Source: Limoniibacter endophyticus (GTDB lineage Bacteria; Pseudomonadota; Alphaproteobacteria; Rhizobiales; Rhizobiaceae). Taken from it: 64,000 nt of DNA. Position 1 is the stretch's first letter. Every line of letters begins with the position of its first letter. The notes under the pieces are model-generated. The model had not been told where the DNA came from. It saw nothing but the letters and a program-made list of their open reading frames with translations, and ran no database searches. Of the stretch, positions 11,212 through 19,309 are shown one piece after another. Where the stretch lies: assembly GCF_014652835.1 (NCBI RefSeq), contig NZ_BMZO01000001.1, positions 124,001-188,000 of the forward strand. The letters are read 5' to 3'. The translations under genes were made by a program, and so were the position numbers.

Positions 11212-12486
11212 ATGGCAGAGCATCATGTTGTCGTGATCGGCGGCGGTTTTGGCGGGTTGGAGGCGGTCAACGGTCTCAAGAATGCGAATGTTCGCATCAC
11301 CCTTATTGATCGGCGAAATCACCATCTTTTTCAGCCCCTGCTTTACCAGGTAGCGGTCACCACGCTGGCGACCTCTGAAATTGCTTGGCCTATCCGGACC
11401 CTTTATCGCGATCAACCGCATGTTCGCACCATACTTGCAGAAGTCGTTGGCGTTGACCCGAACGACAAGATCGTCAGGCTCGATAATGGCCAGACGATGG
11501 ATTACGACACACTGATCATCGCGACGGGTTCTACACATGCCTATTTTGGCAAGGATGAATGGGCTCACGTTGCGCCAGGTCTCAAGACGCTTGAAGATGC
11601 CACCATGATCAGACGTCGCATTTTGCGGGCGTTCGAGGCAGCCGAGCTTGAACAGGATACGGATAAGCGCCGGGCTCTGCTGACATTCGCGATCATCGGT
11701 GCCGGTCCGACCGGGGTGGAGATGGCCGGCATTATCGCCGAGCTTGCGCACAAGACCTTGCATGGAGAGTTTCGCAGCTTCGATCCTGCGGAGGCGCGCA
11801 TTATCCTGATCGAGGGTGGGCCGCGCGTCTTGTCGGCCTTTACGCCCGAGCTATCGGAGTATACGCGGAATTCGCTGGAGAAGCTCGGCGTTGAAGTCCG
11901 CACCGACAGTATCGTGTCTGGATGCAGCGAGGAGGGCGTATCCATCGGCGAGGAATTTATCGCGGCTCGGACCATCGTCTGGGCTGCTGGCGTACAAGCG
12001 TCGCCCGCCGCGAAATGGCTTGGCGTCGAGGCCGATCGTGCGGGCCGTGCAATCGTCGACGAAAACCTGCGCCCGGCTGGCTTGTCCGATGTGTATGTCA
12101 TCGGCGACACTGCGGCTGTCGCGAGCAACGGAAAGCCCGTACCGGGCATTGCCCCAGCCGCCAAGCAAATGGGTGCCTATGTCGCTCGCCGCATCCGGTC
12201 AAAGCTTGCAGGTACCGAACTCCCAGGCCGGTTCAACTATCGTCATCAGGGAAATCTCGCAACTATAGGAACACGTTCGGCGGTTGTCGATTTCGGTAAG
12301 ATCAAGCTGCGCGGCGCTCTCGCATGGTGGCTCTGGGGCATCGCTCACATCTACTTCCTCATAGGGACCCGCAGTCGCATGAGTGTGGCGTGGAGCTGGT
12401 TATGGATTTATCTCACCGGTCAACGTAGTGCACGTCTGATAACCCAGAAGGAGGCGGCACCGCCGCCTGCACCACCTTCCACCTAG
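11212..12486 (+). CDS. ndh: Type II NADH dehydrogenase (FAD-dependent)
   Basis: The 424-residue protein is a single-subunit, non-proton-pumping NADH:quinone oxidoreductase. It shows an N-terminal FAD-binding Rossmann motif (VVIGGGFGGLEAV), a second dinucleotide motif for NADH near residue 163 (GAGPTGVEMAG), and the VYVIGDTA FAD contact near residue 290. The C-terminal part has hydrophobic and amphipathic segments (WWLWGIAHIYFLIG) that would bind it to the inner membrane. The start has a GAAGGAG ribosome site. It stands alone, with a hairpin at the stop. Confidence 0.95.
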   Translation: MAEHHVVVIGGGFGGLEAVNGLKNANVRITLIDRRNHHLFQPLLYQVAVTTLATSEIAWPIRTLYRDQPHVRTILAEVVGVDPNDKIVRLDNGQTMDYDTLIIATGSTHAYFGKDEWAHVAPGLKTLEDATMIRRRILRAFEAAELEQDTDKRRALLTFAIIGAGPTGVEMAGIIAELAHKTLHGEFRSFDPAEARIILIEGGPRVLSAFTPELSEYTRNSLEKLGVEVRTDSIVSGCSEEGVSIGEEFIAARTIVWAAGVQASPAAKWLGVEADRAGRAIVDENLRPAGLSDVYVIGDTAAVASNGKPVPGIAPAAKQMGAYVARRIRSKLAGTELPGRFNYRHQGNLATIGTRSAVVDFGKIKLRGALAWWLWGIAHIYFLIGTRSRMSVAWSWLWIYLTGQRSARLITQKEAAPPPAPPST

Positions 12487-12497
12487 CGAGAAGATCG

Positions 12498-12520
12498 GCG
12501 CGCCTGCGGGCGCGCTATTT
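12498..12520 (+). terminator. Hairpin between ndh and the convergent membrane-protein gene
   Basis: A 7-bp stem GCGCGCC/GGCGCGC with a four-base loop is followed by TATTT. It lies 11 bases after the ndh stop and touches the stop of the convergent gene, so it may serve both. Confidence 0.6.
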
Positions 12521-12883
12521 CGTCACGATCTCGAAAAAGTCGATTACGATGGCCGACGCCACCCCTAAAGCCGTCAGGCACACGCCGACCAGAAATTGCT
12601 TATTCGCCTTATCGTATACACGTCGTTGCAAGGCGGTCGTTCGCAACAGTTTTCCCAACGTCATGATCTGCAGGACAATCCCCCCGATCAGTAGAATCAG
12701 CGTCGGCAGATCTCTCAACGTCCACGGAATGGGGTTATTGGCCCACTGAGTCACGAAACCGAGCGAAAAAGACAGGATGATGCCAACAACCGTCAACGTG
12801 CCATTGCGAAATAACGTCTCAACCAACTGTTCCGCTTCTTCGCTACTTTTGTCTTGATGCGATCTTCCGGTCAGCCTGGACAA
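12515..12883 (-). CDS. Hypothetical membrane protein, about three helices
   Basis: The 122-residue protein has a charged N-terminus (residues 1-25), then three hydrophobic segments at roughly 28-46, 58-80 and 97-117, and a short charged tail ending FFEIVTK. I do not recognise the family. Length, composition and clear helix pattern support a real gene. It is convergent with ndh and is preceded by another minus-strand small gene. Confidence 0.8.
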   Translation of the reverse strand: MSRLTGRSHQDKSSEEAEQLVETLFRNGTLTVVGIILSFSLGFVTQWANNPIPWTLRDLPTLILLIGGIVLQIMTLGKLLRTTALQRRVYDKANKQFLVGVCLTALGVASAIVIDFFEIVTK

Positions 12884-12953
12884 TGAACTACCTCTCCAAC
12901 GATTTCACCTGCGCCGCTCATAGGCGGCTGTTCAGGCAATCATATAGGTAGAA

Positions 12954-13121
12954 CTACGGTTGGGAAGTGGGGGAAGAAGGCGCAGCAGGCTCAGTCGTCT
13001 GGAGCGGATCAACATCGCCTTCGGCATCTCCCGGATGCGAGAGAAAAGTATAGGCCCCCGCAATCAACAGCCCCAGGACGAACAGAGTCAGGATGAAGAA
13101 TTTGAAATTCGACTTAAGCAT
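12954..13121 (-). CDS. Small anchored protein with Pro/Thr-rich tail (55 aa)
   Basis: The minus strand encodes 55 residues: basic start (MLKSNFKF), one transmembrane helix (about residues 8-28), then an acidic and Pro/Ala/Ser/Thr-rich tail ending PSSPTSQP. The codon pattern and signal-anchor layout suggest a real gene. Only a weak GGGAT ribosome site lies upstream. The family is unknown to me. It lies 70 bases upstream of the three-helix membrane-protein gene on the same strand. Confidence 0.6.
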   Translation of the reverse strand: MLKSNFKFFILTLFVLGLLIAGAYTFLSHPGDAEGDVDPLQTTEPAAPSSPTSQP

Positions 13122-13192
13122 GAAAATATCCCGTTGCGACTAAGGAGGATAAGCCGCGAGGCTGCGGAACGTTCCAATCTGGCGGAAGCGAC

Positions 13193-13456
13193 ATGATCGG
13201 CGAAAACTTTTGGGTAGGCCTGTGGGAGGCTCGTGCTTCACAATATGAGCGCATCATCGTTGATGACTGTCGCTTTCCCAACGAGGCGGCCGCCGTGCGA
13301 AGGTTGGGCGGAGCGATCGTCAAGCTTGAGGGGAGAAGGGGCGTTTACTCAGGGCACGCTTCGGAGCGCTTCGACTTTTTCGCCGACGCAGTTGTCACTA
13401 ACGACCGCGGTATAAGGGGGCTTATATGCAGCGTTGTTGAGGCGCTAGCGGCATGA
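13193..13456 (+). pseudogene. Remnant of a phage-type deoxynucleoside monophosphate kinase
   Basis: The frame gives 87 residues with MIGENFWVGLWEAR, then YERIIVDDCRFPNEAAAVRRLGG, then a region ending in TNDRGIRGL. The VxDxRFPNEA block and the MIG..FWV block are features I associate with the C-terminal half of phage dNMP kinases of the T4 gene 1 type. The N-terminal P-loop half is absent; upstream the frame continues only a few similar residues (GGSD). It sits directly beyond the 3' end of tRNA-Ser, the usual scar position of an integrated phage. A short terminator follows. Whether the fragment is expressed is unknown. Confidence 0.6.
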
Positions 13457-13458
13457 GA

Positions 13459-13486
13459 AAAGGGGCCGCGAGGCCCCTTTATTTTT
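13459..13486 (+). terminator. Terminator after the dNMP kinase remnant
   Basis: A perfect 9-bp stem (AAAGGGGCC/GGCCCCTTT) with a GCGA loop is followed by ATTTTT. Confidence 0.85.
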
Positions 13487-13600
13487 GTCCGAAACGGCAA
13501 GTAACGCTATCGGCAAAGGCGCGTCACCCAAAGCGCCGCGGCTCTCTGAGTTATGATAAATAGTCAAGGAGGCCAAAAAAGTCAATAAAAACAATGGTCA

Positions 13601-13690
13601 TGGCGGAAGAGGTGGGATTCGAACCCACGGAGAGCTCACACCCTCGCCGGTTTTCAAGACCGGTGCCTTAAACCGCTCGGCCACTCTTCC
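13601..13690 (-). tRNA. tRNA-Ser (anticodon TGA), CCA encoded
   Basis: The reverse strand folds as a 90-nt class II tRNA with a 7-bp acceptor stem (GGAAGAG/CTCTTCC), discriminator G and encoded CCA, an anticodon stem CCGGT/ACCGG with loop CTTGAAA giving anticodon TGA, a long variable arm typical of tRNA-Ser, and the GGTTCGAATCC T-loop. It reads UCN codons. Confidence 0.97.
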
Positions 13691-13819
13691 GTGATGCGGG
13701 CAGGCATGGCTGCCTCCCATCGGCAAGCTGTATGCGTCAGAAGTTCGCCGATTACAAGTCTGCAAAACAAGAGGATCAGCCGAAACTGTGAACGAGACCC
13801 AAAAGCGTTCGCGGTCATC

Positions 13820-14176
13820 TCACTCGCCCACCGTTTCATCGTCGCGAACCCCAATGTTCGGCACGCCTTTGTCGAGATTGCGCAGCATCGAGACCGCATA
13901 GGCTGCAAAAGGCCCAATCCATCGCTCGTGAATAGCGTGAATGGGGAGCGCGTCCAGATGATTCCAGCGTTCGCGCCCGCGGCGCTCAACAATTACAAGA
14001 TCGGCATCGACCAGTACCTTTAGGTGCTGCATCACCGTGCAACGGTCAATCTCCGGGAAAAAATCACAGACCATCCCCGTCGTCTTTGGTCCTTCCTTGA
14101 GGACGTCGAGCATTTGGCGCCTCGTTCGGTGTCCCAGTGCCTTGAAGAGGGCATCGTCTTTATCGTGCGTTGACAT
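13820..14176 (-). CDS. ArsR-family winged-helix transcriptional regulator
   Basis: The 118-residue protein starts SKALGHRTR-like (LFKALGHRTRRQMLDVLKEG) and has a winged helix with recognition helix in the DRCTVMQHLKVLVDADLV region, then a beta wing (VIVERRGRERWNHLD). That is the ArsR layout. No metal-binding cysteine box of the ELCVCDL kind is seen, so it is unlikely to be a classical metal sensor. It is divergent from an SRPBCC-domain gene, a frequent pairing in which the regulator controls its partner. Confidence 0.9.
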   Translation of the reverse strand: MSTHDKDDALFKALGHRTRRQMLDVLKEGPKTTGMVCDFFPEIDRCTVMQHLKVLVDADLVIVERRGRERWNHLDALPIHAIHERWIGPFAAYAVSMLRNLDKGVPNIGVRDDETVGE

Positions 14177-14193
14177 GTTATAAATCTACAACA
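14176..14193. promoter_or_regulatory. Putative operator of the ArsR regulator
   Basis: An 18-bp imperfect palindrome (TGTTATAAATCTACAACA; seven of nine half-site positions match) covers the first base of the regulator's start codon and lies 32 bases before the divergent SRPBCC start. The position is right for shared autoregulation. Binding is inferred. Confidence 0.5.
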
Positions 14194-14225
14194 TAATGGA
14201 GGAACATTGGAAGGAGGAATATGCA

Positions 14226-14693
14226 ATGGAAATCAGGTTTTCTGTAAGCGGTAGAATTTCCAGACCCGTCTCGGAGGTCTTTGAAGCTGTCGTCAATCCC
14301 GAACGACTATCCAGATTCTTCACGACCGGCGGCGCGACGGGACGCATTCAGCCCGGCGCTGTCGTAGAGTGGGATTTTCACGATTTTCCAGGCGCCTTTC
14401 CGGTCTATATCGATGAGGTGGAGGAGGACAGACGCATCGTTCTGCGCTGGGACGCAAGCAATGGCGCAGCACAGCCAGATGCGAACGGTGCGGCAAGAAC
14501 CACCGTGGTCATGACCTTCAAACCGCTTGGCGACGGCCGAACCCTGGTTGAAATCAGCGAATATGGATGGTTGGAAACGCAGGAGGGACTAGGCGCGTCT
14601 TATGATAATTGCGAAGGCTGGACGGGTATGCTTTGCGCCATGAAGATGTGGCTGGAACACGGCATCAACCTTCGGGATGGGTTCTACAAGTAA
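14226..14693 (+). CDS. SRPBCC-domain protein (AHSA1-like)
   Basis: The 155-residue protein begins with the typical FSVSGRISRPVSEVFEAVVNPERLSRFF opening split into beta strand and helix, and continues with WDFHDFPG and VMTFKPLGDGRTLVEISE, the pattern of START/Bet v1-like AHSA1 proteins that bind small hydrophobic ligands or Hsp90-like partners. The start ATG is chosen for its AAGGAGG ribosome site eight bases upstream; a longer frame starting 10 codons earlier lacks one. Divergent from an ArsR regulator with 49 bp between. Confidence 0.88.
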   Translation: MEIRFSVSGRISRPVSEVFEAVVNPERLSRFFTTGGATGRIQPGAVVEWDFHDFPGAFPVYIDEVEEDRRIVLRWDASNGAAQPDANGAARTTVVMTFKPLGDGRTLVEISEYGWLETQEGLGASYDNCEGWTGMLCAMKMWLEHGINLRDGFYK

Positions 14694-14866
14694 GAGGAGG
14701 TGCCCGATCAATGCTGGGATACTCATGATTGGTTAACCATAAATGCAGGCAATTCCAAGAGGTTGTATAAAAGGCCCATAATTTGCCACATTATCCCAGC
14801 GTTTTTGACAGCCGGGATGATCTGGCATATTGACCTCTGGTTGAAGAAAAGTTCGGGGACGACACA

Positions 14867-16159
14867 ATGGATTCTGGCAGGACTGCGCTGAAGCGCGCAA
14901 GCACGGCACTTGTGCTTCTTGCGGCCTCATTCGCGCTCGTCGGCTGCGGGTCGGCTCTCCAGAGGGAGAATACCAAGCCCTCCAATCGCTCCAAGGAATA
15001 TTTTCCCGAATCGAAATATGGCAAGGCAAGTCCGCGTGTCTCCAACAAGAAGAGCGGCCTGAAACGTGGCGGCGGCCGATATCATGTCGGAAAACCTTAT
15101 AAGGTCGCTGGACGCTGGTATAAGCCAAAGGAAGACCCGGGTTACAAAGGCTCAGGCAAGGCATCCTGGTATGGCGATGCCTTTCATGGCCGCCTGACCG
15201 CCAACGGTGAAATCTACGACATGACGCATCTCACCGGCGCGCATCCTACCATGCCGTTACCAAGCTATGCCCGGGTCACAAATAAGAAGAACGGTCACTC
15301 CGTCATCGTTCGTGTCAACGACCGCGGACCGTTTCATGCGGGCAGGGTGATTGACCTGTCACGCCGCGCTGCCGAGCTTCTCGATTACACTGAAACTGGC
15401 ACGGCGGACGTTGATGTCGCCTATGTCGGTCCAGCTCCTCTGGACGGTCAGGATGAACAATTCCTGCTTGCCTCCTATCGGCCAAATGGCGCGGCTCCGG
15501 ATCCATCCGACGGTATGCCTACCGGCGTCATGGTGGCTATGAACGGGCCTACGCCGTCGCAAAGCGGCTCGAACCGCTCACTGGAAAGCTTCAACGTCGC
15601 GCAATTGCAAGCGCGGACGCCTGTGCCTGCGGCTCGTCCACAGGCTGCTCTTGTGCCCCAGCCTGTTGCAGCGGCCACGACTATTCCTGCCGAACGTCCA
15701 GAGCCGGCAGCTGACGCCTATGCGCCGACTCAGCCACCCGTTCCTGCGAATATCCCCTTTCAGGTCATCGATGGGCCGTATCCGATACCAGAGAGCCGGG
15801 CGCCCGAAATGTCCTATGCCGATGTGCGGATCAGCGGCGCGATCGGGCATGTCCCCGATGCATTCAAGGCCTTCTCCCGCCAGTCGAGTGAAATCCGCCA
15901 AGCCTGGAAAAACAACATGCAGGCGCATGGCGGCGATTATATTTCAGCCGGCAGCTTTGGCGATAAGGATGCGGCGCAAAAGCTTTTCCGGGCGCTTTCG
16001 GCTTTCGGAGCTGTCGAGATGGAAACCAGTCACCTATCCGGCCACGCTATCTACTCGCTTAGTCTGCGGCCGAACGGCACGCTCGGCATTGATCAGCTTT
16101 TGCAGAAAAGCTGGACTTTGGGGGCGTCTGACGCCTTTATCGTGCGTCAGGATTCCTGA
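14867..16159 (+). CDS. rlpA: RlpA-like septal lipoprotein with DPBB and SPOR domains
   Basis: The 430-residue protein has a lipoprotein signal with lipobox ending at Cys27 (ALVGC), so it should be anchored in the outer membrane. A double-psi beta-barrel domain follows (about 97-187; GKASWYG, NDRGPF, VIDLSRRAAELL), the fold of lytic transglycosylase RlpA. After a Pro/Ala-rich linker comes a C-terminal SPOR domain (about 355-430), which targets denuded glycans at the division septum. All core features are intact. It is followed directly by another cell-wall gene on the same strand. Confidence 0.92.
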   Translation: MDSGRTALKRASTALVLLAASFALVGCGSALQRENTKPSNRSKEYFPESKYGKASPRVSNKKSGLKRGGGRYHVGKPYKVAGRWYKPKEDPGYKGSGKASWYGDAFHGRLTANGEIYDMTHLTGAHPTMPLPSYARVTNKKNGHSVIVRVNDRGPFHAGRVIDLSRRAAELLDYTETGTADVDVAYVGPAPLDGQDEQFLLASYRPNGAAPDPSDGMPTGVMVAMNGPTPSQSGSNRSLESFNVAQLQARTPVPAARPQAALVPQPVAAATTIPAERPEPAADAYAPTQPPVPANIPFQVIDGPYPIPESRAPEMSYADVRISGAIGHVPDAFKAFSRQSSEIRQAWKNNMQAHGGDYISAGSFGDKDAAQKLFRALSAFGAVEMETSHLSGHAIYSLSLRPNGTLGIDQLLQKSWTLGASDAFIVRQDS

Positions 16160-16232
16160 ATTTCATTGGATTGAAAAACCCCATATGGCTCCCGCTTGGG
16201 CAAAATAGTAGCATGAAGGCGGGAGACTGATC

Positions 16233-17429
16233 ATGCGCGCTGCATTCATCAAACGTATCATCGTAAGCCTGTTCTTTATCGGCGTTGCGGGCTTGGCCAT
16301 GGCGCAGGATGCAGATGAAAGCGTCTCTTTCGGCATCCAGACGCGTGCGCCGCAAGCTTTTCTCGTCGATGCCGAGACGGGCACCGTGCTTTTCTCGAAA
16401 AATGCCGATCAAAAAGTTGCTCCGGCCTCGCTTGCCAAATTGATGACGGCCGAATTGGTCTTCAAGGCATTGCACGACGGTGACCTGCGTATGGACCAGG
16501 CATTCCAGATTACGGAGGATGCATGGCGTCGGGGCGGCGCGCCATCACGCGGCTCCACCATGTTTGCGGCATTGAAGTCCAATGTCGCGGTTTCGGATCT
16601 TCTACAGGGCCTTATCGTTCAATCCGCCAATGACAGCGCAATCGTTCTGGGCGCTGGAATCGCCGGATCGGAAAGTGCTTTCGCAACAAAGATGAATGAG
16701 CGCGCAGCCGAACTCGGCCTTTCCAACTCGCATTTCACCAATGCGACCGGGCTACCGGATCCTGCACAGCACGTTTCAATGCGTGACATGACGAGGCTCG
16801 CCCAGCACATTTGGCGCAGCTATCCGCAATATTACCACTATTTCAGCCAGGAAGCCTTCGAGTGGAACCGGATTTTTCAACGGAATCGAAACCCGCTGCT
16901 CTCCCTTGGCATCGGAGCGGACGGGCTGCAAACCGGCAATACCGAGGAAGCCGGTTTCGCGCTGGTTGCCTCCGCGACTCGGGACGGACGCCGGCTCTTT
17001 GCTGCCATGAGCGGCATGGCGGACAATAAGGAGCGCGGTGACGAGGCGCGCAAGCTCATCGACTGGGGATTCTCGAATTTCGAACGTGTTCATTTGTTTG
17101 ATGAGGGCGAGGTCATCGGCACCGCCGTCAGCTTCGGCGCGAACGGCAAGCCAGTCGAACTGCGGACGGATCGGGTAATTGATGTTCTGCTACCGATCGC
17201 AGAACGCGATCAGATCGCGGTGGAAGTTGTCTACCAGGGGCCGATCGCTGCTCCTGTTGCCGCCGACACGCGTCTCGGCACTCTGCAGGTCAAGCGCGCT
17301 GATGAAATTCTCTATGCGGCCCCCGTATTCGCAAAAACCTCGGTTGAAGCTGCCTCCCTCTACAGTCGTGCCTCCAATGCACTTTGGGAACTTGCGTTCG
17401 GCTGGCTGCGCCGATGGCAGCGGCTTTGA
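16233..17429 (+). CDS. D-alanyl-D-alanine carboxypeptidase (PBP5/6 type) with altered KTG motif
   Basis: The 398-residue protein has a signal peptide (cut near LAMAQ), a peptidase S11 domain, a PBP5-like C-terminal beta domain (from about residue 285) and a terminal amphipathic helix (WELAFGWLRRWQRL) for membrane attachment. It trims the terminal D-Ala from peptidoglycan pentapeptides. Motifs: SLAK at residues 66-69 with the nucleophile Ser66, and SAN at 131-133. The third motif, normally KTG, reads QTG (Gln233). That change affects a residue that normally contacts the substrate carboxylate. It may be a lineage trait. Located after rlpA. Confidence 0.93.
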   Translation: MRAAFIKRIIVSLFFIGVAGLAMAQDADESVSFGIQTRAPQAFLVDAETGTVLFSKNADQKVAPASLAKLMTAELVFKALHDGDLRMDQAFQITEDAWRRGGAPSRGSTMFAALKSNVAVSDLLQGLIVQSANDSAIVLGAGIAGSESAFATKMNERAAELGLSNSHFTNATGLPDPAQHVSMRDMTRLAQHIWRSYPQYYHYFSQEAFEWNRIFQRNRNPLLSLGIGADGLQTGNTEEAGFALVASATRDGRRLFAAMSGMADNKERGDEARKLIDWGFSNFERVHLFDEGEVIGTAVSFGANGKPVELRTDRVIDVLLPIAERDQIAVEVVYQGPIAAPVAADTRLGTLQVKRADEILYAAPVFAKTSVEAASLYSRASNALWELAFGWLRRWQRL

Positions 17430-17499
17430 AATCTTCGTGTCTATAGGCTAGACGGAGAAGGATGTCTCATCTCCGACGCCCAAACAGTTAAGAGCATTT

Positions 17500-18165
17500 G
17501 TGAAGCTAGGATCGTTCATTACCTTTGAAGGCGGAGAGGGCGCCGGCAAGTCGACGCAGATTGCCCGGCTGGCCAAACTCCTGCGTTCACACGGCCTTGC
17601 CGTGATGCTGACCCGTGAACCAGGCGGATCAGCAGGGGCTGAGGCCGTGCGCCATGTCGTGCTTTCCGGAGCGGCAGAATCCTTTGGTGCCCAGATGGAA
17701 GCCATGCTCTTTGCAGCGGCGCGCGCCGATCATATCGACCAGCGTATTCGTCCGGCGATCAAGCGTGGCGAAATCGTTCTGTGTGACCGTTTTGCCGACT
17801 CAACCCGTGTCTATCAAGGCAAGGTCGGTGGCATGGATCAGGATTTTCTCAAAACCCTGGAGCGCGTCGTTGTGGCTGACATGCAACCAGAACTGACACT
17901 CATTCTCGATATCGCGCCGGAAGAGGGGCTTCGTCGTGCCGGCTTGCGTCGTGGCAATGAAACGCCCGATCGTTTCGAGAAGGAAACGCTTTCGGTTCAT
18001 CGCAAGCGGCGCAAGGGATTCCTCGAGATTGCCAAGGCCGAACCGGAGCGTTGCAAAGTGATAGATGCCAGCCTGGACGAGGATGCCGTTGCGGAACAAG
18101 TCGCAAAGCGGGTCAGCGACTTCCTGATGGCCAAGAACGCGATCTCGGAGCCGCTCGTGCCATGA
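17500..18165 (+). CDS. tmk: Thymidylate kinase
   Basis: Tmk phosphorylates dTMP to dTDP. The 221-residue protein has the P-loop [11 protein letters not shown] near residue 9, the TREPGG (DRX-like) motif, and [13 protein letters not shown] near residue 92. The start is GTG; other starts upstream do not fit the family. Its stop overlaps the holB start (ATGA), making a tmk-holB pair, a very common bacterial arrangement. Confidence 0.97.
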   Translation: MKLGSFITFEGGEGAGKSTQIARLAKLLRSHGLAVMLTREPGGSAGAEAVRHVVLSGAAESFGAQMEAMLFAAARADHIDQRIRPAIKRGEIVLCDRFADSTRVYQGKVGGMDQDFLKTLERVVVADMQPELTLILDIAPEEGLRRAGLRRGNETPDRFEKETLSVHRKRRKGFLEIAKAEPERCKVIDASLDEDAVAEQVAKRVSDFLMAKNAISEPLVP

Positions 18166-19214
18166 ATGAACGTCTCGCACCCGAAAATTACGATACGCTC
18201 GACAATGTACTTGAGCCGGCCGAGAATCCCTATCTCGTCGGCCATGATGCCATACAAATTATGCTGGCTCAGGCTTATCGCGAAGGCAAGCTTCACCACG
18301 GCCTCATGTTTGCCGGCGCGCGCGGCATCGGCAAGGCGACCCTCGCCTTCCATCTCGCTTATCACCTGATGCGCCACCCCGATCATAGACAGGCACCGGA
18401 AAGGCTCCAGCCACCTGATCCATCCTCTGGTTTGTTTCGTCAGATCGCCACGGGGGCACATCCGGCAATCCTGCATTTGAGCCGTCCATTTAATGACAAG
18501 ACCAAGACCTTCAAGTCGGTAATAACCGTTGAGGAAATTCGCCGCGTTTCAAAATTCTTGTCTATGACGGCCTCGGATGGCAGCCCACGTGTCGTTATCG
18601 TCGATCCGGCGGAAGACATGAATATAAATGCTGCCAATGCCTTATTGAAGAATCTTGAAGAACCACCTGCACGAACACATTTTATTTTGATCACGCACGC
18701 GCCGGGGCGTCTTTTGCCGACCATCCGTTCGCGCTGTCAGCTTCAGCTCTTTCATCCACTCGAAGACGAGGCGATGACACAAGTGGTCTCCCGCTTCGGC
18801 ATGCTTGGCAGTGTGGAAAGAAATTTGCCTGAAGCGCTCGCGAGCCGGGCCGATGGCAGCCCGCGCAATGCCGTTCTCCTCACGCAATATGGCGGGATGG
18901 ACATTGCCGAGGCCGTGGAAAAGCTCGTCGCCTCCAGCACGCCGGATATAGGCACAATGATGCGGCTCGCCGATGCCGTCACGGGTAGGGACAGCGTGGT
19001 GCAATTCGAACTGTTCAACCGGGAAATGCTCGACGTAGTGGCAGGTCGTGCGTCAATAGAAGCGCGCACCGGTAACATTGCCTACGCGGATCGTCTTTCC
19101 CACCTTTGGCAGGAGGTGCGTCAGACAACAATCGAGTGCGAAACCTACAATCTCGACAAGCGCCAACATGTTTTCTCGCTGATCGAAATGGTGCGCGTGG
19201 CCTTCGCAGGCTGA
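18162..19214 (+). CDS. holB: DNA polymerase III delta-prime subunit
   Basis: HolB is part of the clamp loader that places the beta clamp on DNA. The 350-residue protein has an AAA+ fold with a P-loop-like [11 protein letters not shown] near residue 48 and the conserved [15 protein letters not shown] segment followed by the SRC motif (TIRSRCQ), which identify delta-prime/gamma family clamp loaders. I start at the ATG overlapping the tmk stop. A longer frame would run through tmk. Confidence 0.95.
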   Translation: MNERLAPENYDTLDNVLEPAENPYLVGHDAIQIMLAQAYREGKLHHGLMFAGARGIGKATLAFHLAYHLMRHPDHRQAPERLQPPDPSSGLFRQIATGAHPAILHLSRPFNDKTKTFKSVITVEEIRRVSKFLSMTASDGSPRVVIVDPAEDMNINAANALLKNLEEPPARTHFILITHAPGRLLPTIRSRCQLQLFHPLEDEAMTQVVSRFGMLGSVERNLPEALASRADGSPRNAVLLTQYGGMDIAEAVEKLVASSTPDIGTMMRLADAVTGRDSVVQFELFNREMLDVVAGRASIEARTGNIAYADRLSHLWQEVRQTTIECETYNLDKRQHVFSLIEMVRVAFAG

Positions 19215-19309
19215 CAATTCGAAAACGCATTTCTCATGCGCGAATGCAGGGTGGTCAGGTACGTTTCTATACGCTATTCACGCTTTAACTTTTGAACGAC
19301 TGGTTTCCT

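Noticed and set aside
14709-14800. GCTGGGATA/TATCCCAGC inverted repeat about 80 bases apart upstream of rlpA
   Set aside because: Arms too far apart to call a terminator or operator; no further support.
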